Of a stretch of DNA of 64,000 nucleotides, positions 1 to 8,675 are shown one piece after another (positions within the stretch are counted from its first letter, which is position 1; every line of letters starts with the position of its first letter). Both the position numbers and the translations under genes were made by a program. The notes under the pieces were generated by a model. That model did no database searches. It was not told where the DNA came from and saw only the letters and a list, made by a program, of their open reading frames with translations. The stretch spans positions 1,667,699-1,731,698 of the forward strand of contig NW_008705566.1 in assembly GCF_000186865.1 (NCBI RefSeq). Direction: 5' to 3'. Source of the DNA: Aureococcus anophagefferens. Lineage: Eukaryota; Sar; Pelagophyceae; Pelagomonadales; Pelagomonadaceae.

Positions 1-647
1 GCGGCGGCGAGTCGCCCGAGCCCGGCGCGGAGCCCAAGTTCTGCTCCTGCGGCGTCGCCTTCTGCAGCGACGCCGCGCTCGAAAAGCACCAAGCGGACAC
101 GGGCCACCGCGCGGCCGACGGCGCCGCGCCCGCGTCGCCCGCGGCGCTGCGGCGGCTCAAGGACGACCACGTCAAGGCGACGGAGCGCCGCGCGCGGCCG
201 GGCGAGACCTGCTCCATCTGCATGGAGCCGCTCCACGCCAAGGTCGAAGTCCAGGCCCTCCCGAACTGCGTCCACCTCTTCCACCCCAAGTGCGCCGCGC
301 GCTGGTTCAAGCGCGCGGCCGCGTGTCCGGTCTGCCGCGCGACGGTCGAGCCGCCGGCGCCGGAGCCCGAGCCCGAGCGCGTCTACCCGCGCGCGCCGGA
401 CATGCCGCCCCTGCGCCTCTACCCGGAGCCGGCGGAGCCCAGCGACCGCGACCTCATCGACGCGCAGGACGCGGCCTTCGACACGGCGCTCGCCGCGGAC
501 CGCGACGCCGCCGCCGCGGAAACGCCGGCGGACGACGCGGGGAGCGCCGCCGAAACGGCGGCGGCGGACGACGCGGGGAGCGCCGCCGCCGCGCCGCCGC
601 CGACGAAGGACGAGCTCCGCGAGCGCCGCCTCAAGTTCTTCGGGTGA
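1..647 (+). CDS. C2H2 + RING-H2 zinc-finger protein, 5' truncated by window edge
   Basis: Open from the window edge in the frame starting at base 3, so the N-terminus is missing. A C2H2-like finger lies first (about bases 42-110: CSC, then GVAF, L, H and H). A canonical RING-H2 follows (about bases 211-345): C-x2-C-x15-C-x-H-x2-H-x2-C-x10-C-x2-C, including CVHLFHPKC and CPVCR. RING-H2 domains usually recruit E2 enzymes, so an E3 ubiquitin ligase is likely; the substrate is unknown. The tail is acidic, Ala-rich and contains a short internal repeat around the motif DDAGSAAETAA. Stop is TGA at 645-647. Confidence 0.85.
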   Translation, partial: GGESPEPGAEPKFCSCGVAFCSDAALEKHQADTGHRAADGAAPASPAALRRLKDDHVKATERRARPGETCSICMEPLHAKVEVQALPNCVHLFHPKCAARWFKRAAACPVCRATVEPPAPEPEPERVYPRAPDMPPLRLYPEPAEPSDRDLIDAQDAAFDTALAADRDAAAAETPADDAGSAAETAAADDAGSAAAAPPPTKDELRERRLKFFG

Positions 648-723
648 CGATCTGGGTAAAGGAGATGGTCCTTGAAGTTCAAGTTGACCACTTCGGGGAG
701 AGCGGCGCTGGATGGCCTGAGTT

Positions 724-2403
724 TTGCGAGCATCTCGAGCGATGCGGAATCGTCGCGGACAACCGGACGTCGTCGCAGACAACGACGACGACGCCGAGGA
801 GGAACGCGCGCCAACAGCGTCCAACCTCGCGAACCCGCTGAGCGTCGCGGCGCACATCCTGGTCTTCTTCCTCGCCATCGGCGCGGGCCGCTACGCGCGC
901 CTGCGCGAGGCGTCGGCGCCGCCGCTCCTCGACGGCGAGGAGTTCGTGCAGGCGCTGCTGGAGACGCCGCAGCAGCTGCTGCTCGTGGCGACGCGGCTCC
1001 AGGTCGACCGGTTCCCGCGCGGGGACGCCGACGACGCGCGGCGGACGCTCGGCGGCGCGCTCGACGTCGACGAGGCGCTCGCGGCGTCGCCGACCCTCGC
1101 GGCGCTCTGGCGGTCGCGCGAAATGCCGGACGCGGGCGCGTTCCGCGACGGCGCGGCGGCGACCGCGCGGGCCGTCGTCGACGAGTATTTCGTGGACCTC
1201 GTCGCCAAGTCGGCCTTCGACGGCGCGACGGCGACGGCGGCCCTCGGCTACGCCGCCTGGCTCGGCCTGCCGCGCGCCTGCGCGGCGCTCGTGGCCCGCG
1301 GCGGCGACGTCGGCTTCGCGGGCGGCCTCGGGCGGTCGCCGCTGCACGTCGCGGCCGCCCGCGGCCACGGCGACGCGCTCGCGGCGCTGCTCAGGGCCGC
1401 GCGGCGCGCGGGCGCCGAGGGCCCGCGGCGCTGGCGCGACGCGTTGGGCCTGTCGCCCAAGGCGCTCGCGGCGAAGGCGGCGCGGGGGGACGGCGACTGC
1501 GCCGTCGACGTCGTCGACGTCGACCGCTTCCCGGGGAGCCTGGAGCCCTACGTGCTGCGGGGCGCGCCGGTCCTCGTGCGCGGCCTGGGCCGCAACTGGA
1601 CGGCGCGGCAACTCTGGGATCCGGCGGTCCTGGCGACACGCGACGACGTCGACGTCCAGCCGCACCCGATCCCGCACGGCGAGAGCTTCGGCGTCGCCGC
1701 GCCGCCCGCGCCGGCGACGCTCGGCGCCTACGTGCGGTCCTGGGCGCGGGACCCGCCGCCGTCCGCCGGCGGCCGCGCGGGGCCCGACGACGTCGCGGAC
1801 CTGCCGGCCTACGTCTTCGCCGCGGGCGCGGCCGCGGCGCCGCTCTTCGAGGGCGCGGACGCGCTCGGCGAGCTGCGGAAGCTTTTGGCGCCGAGCGCCG
1901 CCGTCGACGCGCTCCTCGACGGGCTGCCGGGGCGGCTCCACGGCGCCCACGGCGGCAGCGACCAGTTCTACTGCGGGCCCGCGGGAAGCGGCGCGCCGCT
2001 CCACTACCACGAGCACGCGGTCAACTTCCTGGCCCACGGGTCCAAGACCTGGTGGCTCCTCCCGCCGGCCGACGCGGTCTACTCCGTCGCCCACCCGGCG
2101 ACCTGGCGTGCGCCGCCCGCCGGCGCGCTGGCGTGCGTCCAGCGCGCGGGCGACGTGCTCTTCGCGCCCGCGAACTGGGCCCACGCGGTCCGCAACGACG
2201 AGCCGGCCGTCGGCGTTGCCGTCGAGTTCCCCGACGTCTTCATGATCCACCACATGAACGCCCACATGCTCGGCTACGACGTCGCGGGCGACCGCGGCGT
2301 CGGCGGCGACGACGACGATCGGGGCGACGGCGACGGCGACCAGCAGGGCGGCGGCGACGACGACCCGGGCGCCGCGCTCCTCGCGGAGATGATCCCCGCG
2401 TAA
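724..2403 (+). CDS. Ankyrin-JmjC (cupin_8-type) membrane-anchored oxygenase
   Basis: 559 residues. A single hydrophobic segment near residues 41-59 suggests a membrane anchor. Ankyrin-like repeats occupy about 168-235 (SPLHVAAARGHGDALAALL). A JmjC/cupin_8 domain follows (about 255-505). The iron-site region reads APLHYHEHAVNFL (His427-x-His429) and the distal ligand is probably His487 in NWAHAV; the GSKTWWLLPP strand is typical of the fold. The family binds Fe(II) and 2-oxoglutarate and hydroxylates proteins or RNA. The first-ligand motif is HxH rather than the common HxD/E, so activity is not certain. A second ATG at 742 is also possible. The C-terminus is a low-complexity Asp/Gly tail. A TTGAAGTTCAA palindrome lies at 672-682. 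Confidence 0.8.
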   Translation: MRASRAMRNRRGQPDVVADNDDDAEEERAPTASNLANPLSVAAHILVFFLAIGAGRYARLREASAPPLLDGEEFVQALLETPQQLLLVATRLQVDRFPRGDADDARRTLGGALDVDEALAASPTLAALWRSREMPDAGAFRDGAAATARAVVDEYFVDLVAKSAFDGATATAALGYAAWLGLPRACAALVARGGDVGFAGGLGRSPLHVAAARGHGDALAALLRAARRAGAEGPRRWRDALGLSPKALAAKAARGDGDCAVDVVDVDRFPGSLEPYVLRGAPVLVRGLGRNWTARQLWDPAVLATRDDVDVQPHPIPHGESFGVAAPPAPATLGAYVRSWARDPPPSAGGRAGPDDVADLPAYVFAAGAAAAPLFEGADALGELRKLLAPSAAVDALLDGLPGRLHGAHGGSDQFYCGPAGSGAPLHYHEHAVNFLAHGSKTWWLLPPADAVYSVAHPATWRAPPAGALACVQRAGDVLFAPANWAHAVRNDEPAVGVAVEFPDVFMIHHMNAHMLGYDVAGDRGVGGDDDDRGDGDGDQQGGGDDDPGAALLAEMIPA

Positions 2404-2642
2404 TGTTTTTTGTGATGGAACTTGACTCACTTTGGATCTGGGGCTGGGGCTGGCGGGTTGTCGGGAGTGAGCGCGCGCGCGATTCGCGACGCCCGGAGGC
2501 GCGCGCGCTTGTCAATGGGCGCCGCACCGAAAAAACGACACACGTGCAGTTAAGTGCAGGCAAAAAAAAGAACGCGCGATTCCGGTGTGTATGTACAACC
2601 AAGGTTGATCCAGGCAAAAAGAAAAAAAGCGACGTCGATGCG
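2404..2642. other. Intergenic segment with tRNA terminator
   Basis: No gene seen. It holds the 3' region of the JmjC gene and, read on the minus strand, a run of seven T at 2622-2628 just past the tRNA 3' end, which fits an RNA polymerase III terminator. A short motif (CAGGCAAAAA) occurs twice about 55 bp apart. Confidence 0.5.
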
Positions 2643-2715
2643 TTCCGATACCGGGACTCGAACCCGAGTCTCGAGCGTGAGAGGCTCATATGCTAACCGC
2701 CTACACCATATCGGA
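2643..2715 (-). tRNA. trnE-CUC: tRNA-Glu (CTC)
   Basis: 73 nt cloverleaf on the minus strand. The acceptor TCCGATA pairs perfectly with TATCGGA and is followed by discriminator A. The D arm is GTGT/GCAT, the anticodon stem TGAGC/GCTCG, and the loop CTCTCAC gives anticodon CTC (reads GAG, Glu). The T arm is CCGGG type with TTCGAGT. There is no intron and no encoded CCA. A T7 run downstream fits Pol III termination. In this GC-rich genome GAG is the main Glu codon. Confidence 0.96.
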
Positions 2716-2842
2716 AACTTTCGGTTGTTGATGAGAGGACCAGGATCGAGACAGCTTATCAATACGGGGCTGCCGATTTGGGCAGCTTAGCGAGCGTTTT
2801 GCCTTGAACTTTGCCGCAGAGCTCGAGCTCTCGCACAACACG

Positions 2843-3532
2843 ATGCCGCTCGCAAGAACACACAGGCTCCGAGCCGCCGTCGCAGCGCTCGTCGCCGCCA
2901 ACGTCGCCGCCTTCGGCGGCTTCCAGCTGCCCAAGATCGACAACCCCTTCGACAGCCGCCCCGGCGTCACCGTCGGGAAGCTGCAGGTCGCGCTGGCCAA
3001 CGAGGACATGCGCGCCACGAAGGTCGTCGCGCAGGCGGCGGCCAAGTTCGAGAGCGACCGGAGCCGGCGCGCGCTGCCCGACTTCGTCAACGACGTCGCG
3101 ACGCAGCTCTGCCGGCGCCGGGGCGACTGGCTCTACGCGTCGTGCGCCGGCGAGCGCTTCGACGGCGGCGCCGTCGAGCGCGACGACCACGAGGTGGCCT
3201 ACAACCGCCTGGTCAACGCCGAGGCGGCCAAGTTCGAGGTCGAGCGCATGCCGTCCCAGGGCGAGCTCGAGTCGACGGCGGCGGGCATGCGGGGCATGTG
3301 CGTCGTGTCGCTCGTCGTCGCCCTCGAGGGCGACCTCTTGGACGCGTTCACCGACGCCGCGAGGAGCGAGGCGAGCCTCAGCGACGCCCTCGCCGACGTC
3401 GCCGCCGCCTGCCTCGTGCGCGGCGGCGACGCCCTCTACAACGCCGAGGTGCTCTGGACGCCGTCCTCCGCGGACGAGGCGCTCTTCAAGGACGACGCGC
3501 TCCTCGACTTCCCCGAGCTCCTCCAGCTGTAA
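2843..3532 (+). CDS. Plastid-targeted DUF1517 family protein
   Basis: 229 residues from the ATG at 2843, chosen because a signal-peptide-like stretch follows at once (basic start, Ala/Val-rich core, then NVAAFGGF). That A-F step is the stramenopile plastid-import signature. The rest resembles DUF1517, a family found in cyanobacteria and plastids, most clearly at the C-terminus: VLWTPSSADEALFKDDALL then DFPEL. Molecular function is unknown. It is convergent with the plastid ABC1 kinase gene. Its last codons lie inside a 74-bp tandem duplication that repeats the stop codon downstream. Confidence 0.75.
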   Translation: MPLARTHRLRAAVAALVAANVAAFGGFQLPKIDNPFDSRPGVTVGKLQVALANEDMRATKVVAQAAAKFESDRSRRALPDFVNDVATQLCRRRGDWLYASCAGERFDGGAVERDDHEVAYNRLVNAEAAKFEVERMPSQGELESTAAGMRGMCVVSLVVALEGDLLDAFTDAARSEASLSDALADVAAACLVRGGDALYNAEVLWTPSSADEALFKDDALLDFPELLQL

Positions 3533-3676
3533 GGATGTCGGGTTAGAGCGAGCATAGAGGGGGCGGTCCTTGCGCTCTCGACTTCCCCGAGCTCCTCCAG
3601 CTGTAAGGATGTCGGGTTCGTGCGAGGATAGAGGGGGCGGTCCTTGCGCCCTCGACGTCCCCGAGCAGCTGCAACG
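3506..3676. repeat. 74-bp tandem duplication spanning a gene's 3' end
   Basis: Two 74-bp units (3506-3579 and 3580-3653) differ at about six positions. A third partial unit starts at 3654. Each full unit carries the last eight codons and stop of the DUF1517 gene (DFPELLQL-stop), so the second copy is a coding-like echo in the 3' region. The repeat ends close to the stop codon of the convergent ABC1 kinase gene. Confidence 0.95.
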
Positions 3677-3692
3677 CGGGGCGAGATCGAAG

Positions 3693-6248
3693 TTAGGCGA
3701 GGAGGAGGGGCCGGAGGCGGTCCCGCGCGCGGCCGCGGAGCCGGTCGAGCACGGACGACGCGGACGCGCGGAGCGCCGCGCGCTCGTGGTCGTCGAGCGC
3801 GCCGAGCGCCGCGAGGAGCGTGTCGTCGCCGTGCGCGCCGCTTCCGCCCAGCGCGCTCTCGAGGCCGTCGAGCAGCCCGTCGAAGCGGTCGTCGCCGGCG
3901 ACGGACGCGCCCGAGCCGAGCGCCTCGACGACGGCGCGCGCGGCCGGCGCGAGCTCCACGGGCGCCGACGCGGACCCGAGGAGCGCCGCGACGGTCGTCC
4001 GCGCGTCGTCGCCGAGGAGCTTCGCGTCCGCGTCCGTGAGGACGTTCGTGAGGTCGATGGCGTAGAGCTCGTCGTCGCGGCCGAGCGGCGGCGCGAGAGC
4101 GTCGAGGAGCTCGCGCGGCGTCGCGACCAGCAGCTTCGGGTCGCCGTTCTCGAGGAACGGCAGCGGCAGCGGCACGGCCGTCGCGTCCGGCAGGGCGCCG
4201 CTCAGCGCCTTGCCGACGAATGGCAGCCCGCGCACGGGCGCGGCCGCCGCGGCCGCCGCGCGGTCGAAGAGGCGCCGCGCGGCCTGGCGCCCGAGCACGT
4301 CCAGGACCACGACGGCCTCGTCCTCGACCAGATCCCGGAGCGCGCCGCCGCGCGCGCCCAGCACGTACTTGGCCAGGTCCTCGACCCGGGCGTCGTCGCC
4401 GACGGCGTCGAGGTCGATGGACCCGCCGGCGGCGACCGTGTCCGCGCCCGTCGCGTCCAACGCCGAAGTAACCAGCGACGCCAACCGCCGCGGGTTCAGG
4501 GACGCGCGGTGCTGCGCGTTCGAGCCCTGGCCCGCGTAGAGCGCCTCCCGCAGCGCCCCGCGGAGCGCCGGCCGGTCCGAGCTCAGCAATTTTCGGGACA
4601 CGAAGGGGTACGCGGCCTGGATCAAAGCGTAGTCCGGGTCGCCCAACAGCGCGATGCCCTCGAGCGTCACGATGGCCCGCCCCAGGAGCGCGAAGTAGGG
4701 CGGGATGGAGAAGGGCACGTCGTTGAGCACCGTCAGCGCGTCCTGGGTCATGGCCTGGAAGCCGCCGACGGCCTTGGTCAGGTCCGCGTCCGCGTCGATG
4801 CCGTAGGATTCCTTGACGCGGCGCTCGAACTGCTTCGCGCCGCCGCCGGCGATGTAGGGGCTCAGGGCCTTGTCCATGAGCGGGATCACCGTCGCGCGCT
4901 GCGTGTCCTTGGGCAGGACCTCGAGCGCGATGAAGTCGTCGACGAGCGCGGGAAAGTCCTTGTTCGCCAGGTGGATGATGGAGCTCACCATCGTGTCCTG
5001 GTCGTCGCGGCGCACGCGCGCGACGAGGCCAAAGTCCAGCAGCCCCAGGCGCCCGTCGTCCATGAGGAAGAGGTTCCCCGGGTGGGGGTCCGCGTGGAAC
5101 GTGCCGCTCTCGAGGAGCTGCACGAGGAACGCCTCCTGCGCGATGGGCGTCAGCGCCTTGATCGTCGCCGGCGTCGCCGTCGACAGCTTCGCGCCGTCGA
5201 TCCACTCCGTCACCGCGACGCGCGACGTGCACAGATGCTCCACGGCGTAGGGCACGTAGATGCCGTCGACGGCCGTGTCGTTCCGGTTCACCAAAACGTC
5301 GCGGATGCTCAGCTGGTTCTCGACCTCGCTCAGGAAGTCGAGCTCCGTGTAGAAGCCCACGGCCCACTCGTTCAGGAGCTCGACGTAGTTCGTCTTCTGC
5401 TGGGGCGCGAAGCGGTCCATGAGGCGCTGGTAGACCTCCGCGGCGCGGCGGAGCACGTACAAGTCCTTGGAGACCTGCTCCAAAATCTTCGGCCGCTGGA
5501 CCTTGACGGCGACGTCGGAGCCGTCCTCGGCGAGCGTCGCCTTGTAGACCTGGGCTAAAGACGCCGCGGCGACGGGCTCGTCGGAGATGGACGCGAAGAA
5601 GGAGCCGAGCGGCCCGCCGAGCTCCTTCTCGATCGTCTCGACGGCGAGCTCCGTCGGGAACTGGACGACGGAGTCCTGGAGCACGGCGAGCTCCTCCAAG
5701 GCCGCCGCCGGCAGCACGTCGGGCCGCACGCTCAAAGTCTGCGCGAGCTTGATGAACGTCGGGCCGAGCTTCTCGCAGATGACGCGCGCGTCTTTGGCCA
5801 GCGACGCGCCGTTCTCCTCCAGCGCGTCGACGCCGTTCTGCACGAGCAGCGTCGCCACCCGCAGGAGGAAGGGCACGCTCAGCCGCAGGAACTCGCCCCA
5901 GCGCTCCTGGAGCGCCGACCCCTGCGACCGCCAGTACGTCTCGATGAGGTCCTTGTCGTACGAGAGCGGTAGCCCCGTCTCGTCGTCGACCTTGCCGTCG
6001 CTCCGGAGCGCGACGTAGGACTTGCCGACGTCCGGCGCGTCGAGCTTCGACATGGACACGGCCTGGTTCACGGCCGCGGCGGCGACGGTCGCGGCGCTGA
6101 CGGCGGCGCCCATGCCGAGCTGGTCCGCGGCGTTTGATTGGGTCTTCGTCGGCGTCGAGCGGAGTTTCGTGGTCGTGGGCGGTTTCAAGATGGGGGCCTG
6201 GAACGCCGTTGCGACGGCCGCGGCGGCGAGGACCCGTAACATGCACAT
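3693..6248 (-). CDS. Plastid ABC1/UbiB-family atypical kinase (ABC1K)
   Basis: 851 residues from the ATG at 6248 (a second ATG at 6242 gives MLRVLAAAAVATAFQAP). The signal peptide plus ATAFQAP motif points to plastid import. UbiB hallmarks in order: LGPTFIKLAQTLSVRPD (KxGQ region), AAASLAQVYKA (Ala-rich loop), VAVKVQRP (catalytic Lys), ELDFLSEVENQ (ExD), FHADPHPGNLF and LLDFGL (DFG-like). In plastids these kinases influence prenylquinone metabolism in plastoglobules. The Gly of KxGQ is Ala here (about residues 167-170). A long C-terminal extension of about 300 residues is acidic and low complexity. Very long open frames antisense to this gene are GC-driven shadows. Confidence 0.9.
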   Translation of the reverse strand: MCMLRVLAAAAVATAFQAPILKPPTTTKLRSTPTKTQSNAADQLGMGAAVSAATVAAAAVNQAVSMSKLDAPDVGKSYVALRSDGKVDDETGLPLSYDKDLIETYWRSQGSALQERWGEFLRLSVPFLLRVATLLVQNGVDALEENGASLAKDARVICEKLGPTFIKLAQTLSVRPDVLPAAALEELAVLQDSVVQFPTELAVETIEKELGGPLGSFFASISDEPVAAASLAQVYKATLAEDGSDVAVKVQRPKILEQVSKDLYVLRRAAEVYQRLMDRFAPQQKTNYVELLNEWAVGFYTELDFLSEVENQLSIRDVLVNRNDTAVDGIYVPYAVEHLCTSRVAVTEWIDGAKLSTATPATIKALTPIAQEAFLVQLLESGTFHADPHPGNLFLMDDGRLGLLDFGLVARVRRDDQDTMVSSIIHLANKDFPALVDDFIALEVLPKDTQRATVIPLMDKALSPYIAGGGAKQFERRVKESYGIDADADLTKAVGGFQAMTQDALTVLNDVPFSIPPYFALLGRAIVTLEGIALLGDPDYALIQAAYPFVSRKLLSSDRPALRGALREALYAGQGSNAQHRASLNPRRLASLVTSALDATGADTVAAGGSIDLDAVGDDARVEDLAKYVLGARGGALRDLVEDEAVVVLDVLGRQAARRLFDRAAAAAAAPVRGLPFVGKALSGALPDATAVPLPLPFLENGDPKLLVATPRELLDALAPPLGRDDELYAIDLTNVLTDADAKLLGDDARTTVAALLGSASAPVELAPAARAVVEALGSGASVAGDDRFDGLLDGLESALGGSGAHGDDTLLAALGALDDHERAALRASASSVLDRLRGRARDRLRPLLLA

Positions 6249-6396
6249 TATCCTTTCGTCGCGTGCCAAGAGCTGTCACCTCGATGCGGTGGTCTCGGTG
6301 GTCGCGTGCACAGAGCTGCCACCTCGATGGATGTGAGCGTGGCACTGCATCGTTGCGGCTCCGTCGATTCGTTGAATCGCTCAGGACCGACTCAGC

Positions 6397-8454
6397 GTGG
6401 CTTTGGAGCGTCTTCCGCGCCACCACCAGCGCAAAACTAGTGCTTCAGACGTGCCAACGCTGCACAGCAGCACTGCAGTAGCAAGCGCTGCCAATTTTGC
6501 GCCGAAAAACTTGCAGCGCTCGCAAAACCGCTTTGCCAGCAGCCCAGCAAAGCCACCGCTGCAAGCCACCGCGAGACAAACCACGAAGCCGCACAAACTC
6601 CTCGTCGCGCTCATGGCGGTCGCCGCCGAGGGCGCATCACAGACACGAGTCTGCGCGCGGGAGCTGCGGCGCGCGTTCAGCCAGCCGCGGCGCGTCGACG
6701 ACGCCGCGTGCGTCGCGCTCGTGCGCCGCGCCGACGCCGCAGCGATCAACACGGGCAACGCCAACGGCAAGTCGCCGCTCATGTTCGCCGCGCAGTTCCG
6801 GCCGACGTCCGCCGTCGTCGAGGCGCTGCTCGCGGCCGGCGCGGACCGCGACGCGACGACGCGGCGGGGCCACACGGCGCTCGTCTTCGCCGCGGGGCGG
6901 GGCCGCGACGACACGGTGAAGGCGCTCCTCGCCGGCGGCGCGTCCGCGCGCGTGCGCACGGTCACGGGCGACACCGCGCGCGAGATGGGCGTCGGGCGCT
7001 TGGACCCGGCGACGGTCGCGCTGCTGGAACACGCGGAACAAGGCGGCGGCTGGGTCGACTTCCGCGACGTCGAGGACGCGAAGGATGCGCAGCGCGAGCA
7101 CGCGCGGCACTGCGCGTTCTGCCGCGCGAAGATGGGCCTGACGGCGGACGCGTTCGACCCGTCGGCGGCCGCGGAGGCGGCGCGGCGGCGCGAGGCGCTC
7201 GCGGTCGAGGCGGCGCGCGCGCGAAAAGAGTGCGCCGCCGCGGCGGACGCGGAGACCTTAGCGCGCGCGCTCGTCGCCGCCGCGTGCCGCGCCGTCGTCG
7301 CGTCGCGGCCGACGCCCGTGCGCGACGCGGCGGTGGCCGTCGTCGGACCCGCGCTCCGCGACGCCGCCGCGTCGCGGCCGGGCGTCGCGCTGCGCGCCTG
7401 CGGCGACGCCATGCTCGGGCGGGCGCTGCCGGGCAAGGACCGGCGGCCCGTGCGCCTCGTGCTCGAGGCGCTCCTCTCCGTCGACTTCGAATTGGGGGAC
7501 GTCGTGGCCTTCGCGCGCGACGACCCCAAGTCGCTCGCGACGGCCGTCGAGGTCGCGGCCGCGTGCCCCCGCGACGACGCCCTCGTCGGCGAGCTCCTGG
7601 AGCTCGCGCTCGCCTACGCGAAGCGGCGGTCCCACGCGGGGGAGATGCTCGGCGTCCACGGCGTGCTCCCGTTCCGCCACGCGAAGCGCGACGGCGGACC
7701 CGCGGTGGACCTCCTCGCGCGGCTCCACCGCTTCGCCGAAAACGCCGCGCCGTCGCGCGCGTCGTTCCTCGACGACCTCGCGGACCTCGCGGCGGCCCAG
7801 GGCGTCGCGCGGGCCTACCACGCCGCCGTCGGCACGGAGGCGCCGGCGACGGCCCTCCCGCCGCCGCCGCCGCCGCCGCCGGCGGCGTCGCTCCCGCCGC
7901 TGGAGCCGCGCGCGGCGCCGGCGATCTGGGTCGATGACGCCGCCGGCCTCGCGGCCGCGCTCCGGGCCCTCGACGGCGCCGCGCGGGTCGGCGTGGACAC
8001 GGAGTGGGGCGACGCGGGCGACGCGGACCCGCGCGCGCCGCCGGCGCTGGTCCAGCTCGCGACGGACGCGAACGTGTTCCTCGTCGACGTCACGGCGCTC
8101 CGGGCGGCGGCGCCCCGAGCCCTGGCGACGCTCGCGGCGAAGCTCCTGCTCGGCGACGACGGTCTGGTCGTAGTCGGCTTCGCGTTCGGGAGCGACGCGC
8201 CGCGGCTGGAGGCGCTCCTGGACGCCGCGGGGGCCAAGCGCGACGTCGTCGACCTCCAGCGCCTCGACGGCCGCCGCGCGCGGCTCCCGTCGCTGCGGGA
8301 CTGCTGCGCGACGTGGCTCCGCCGCCGGCTGGACAAGTCCGAGCAGTGCAGCGACTGGGACCGGCGGCCGCTGTCCGCGAGCCAGCTCGCCTACGCGGCC
8401 CTCGACGCCTCCGTGCTCCTGCCGCTCCACGACGCCATGGTGGCGGCGCGGTAA
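6397..8454 (+). CDS. Ankyrin-repeat protein with 3'-5' exonuclease (EXD/Mut7-like) domain
   Basis: Up to 685 residues. The ATG at 6613 (MAVAAEG) is a more likely start, since the first 72 residues look like untranslated sequence and would crowd the divergent kinase promoter. Ankyrin-like repeats (about 115-200: GKSPLMFAAQF, GHTALVFAAGRG) come first, then a Cys pair and an Ala-rich helical middle. After a polyproline linker, a DEDD-type 3'-5' exonuclease domain fills 510-685: VGVDTEWGD (Exo I), PALVQLAT, and SDWDRRPLSASQLAYAALDA (Exo III Tyr and Asp). This is the fold of EXD3/Mut-7 and WRN exonucleases, acting on RNA or DNA ends; the substrate is unknown. Confidence 0.8.
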   Translation: MALERLPRHHQRKTSASDVPTLHSSTAVASAANFAPKNLQRSQNRFASSPAKPPLQATARQTTKPHKLLVALMAVAAEGASQTRVCARELRRAFSQPRRVDDAACVALVRRADAAAINTGNANGKSPLMFAAQFRPTSAVVEALLAAGADRDATTRRGHTALVFAAGRGRDDTVKALLAGGASARVRTVTGDTAREMGVGRLDPATVALLEHAEQGGGWVDFRDVEDAKDAQREHARHCAFCRAKMGLTADAFDPSAAAEAARRREALAVEAARARKECAAAADAETLARALVAAACRAVVASRPTPVRDAAVAVVGPALRDAAASRPGVALRACGDAMLGRALPGKDRRPVRLVLEALLSVDFELGDVVAFARDDPKSLATAVEVAAACPRDDALVGELLELALAYAKRRSHAGEMLGVHGVLPFRHAKRDGGPAVDLLARLHRFAENAAPSRASFLDDLADLAAAQGVARAYHAAVGTEAPATALPPPPPPPPAASLPPLEPRAAPAIWVDDAAGLAAALRALDGAARVGVDTEWGDAGDADPRAPPALVQLATDANVFLVDVTALRAAAPRALATLAAKLLLGDDGLVVVGFAFGSDAPRLEALLDAAGAKRDVVDLQRLDGRRARLPSLRDCCATWLRRRLDKSEQCSDWDRRPLSASQLAYAALDASVLLPLHDAMVAAR

Positions 8455-8531
8455 TGGCGGCGGAAACCACTTTTTAGCTTGCGTTCTCGGGGGTTCGAAG
8501 GGGGGGGGGGGGTGCGCGCGCCTCGGGCGCG

Positions 8532-8603
8532 CCGCGAGGGGCGACCGGTCGCCGCCGGAGCCGGTAAAATTGGCTCCGGCGGGTCATTCGTCGCGCCTCG
8601 CGG
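8532..8603 (-). promoter_or_regulatory. SECIS element (selenocysteine insertion) in 3' UTR
   Basis: On the minus strand, starting 72 nt after the UGA that closes the methyltransferase frame. Basal helix: CCGCGAGG (8603-8596) pairs with CCTCGCGG (8539-8532), plus GCGAC/GTCGC. Core quartet: ATGA at 8587-8584 opposite CGA at 8551-8549. An 11-bp helix II pairs CCGCCGGAGCC (8582-8572) with GGCTCCGGCGG (8562-8552). The apical loop begins with AA at 8571-8570, 12 nt after ATGA. These spacings match the eukaryotic SECIS consensus (ATGA, AA, GA). Seen directly; folding was done by eye. Confidence 0.88.
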
Positions 8604-8675
8604 CGGGATCGAGCGCGGGCGTGGGTGTCGCGTGTCCGGTGGGTCGCGGCGCGGGGGTACGCGCCGCGGCTAGCC

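Noticed and set aside
3436..6426. Very long antisense open frames, e.g. 662 residues on the plus strand at 3570-5558 opposite the ABC1 kinase
   Set aside because: Arg/Ala/Pro-rich translations with no domain. High third-position GC removes stops from other frames, so these are shadows.
8501..8512. G-run as a regulatory quadruplex
   Set aside because: A plain homopolymer in a GC-rich genome; nothing ties it to a function and it is prone to sequencing error.
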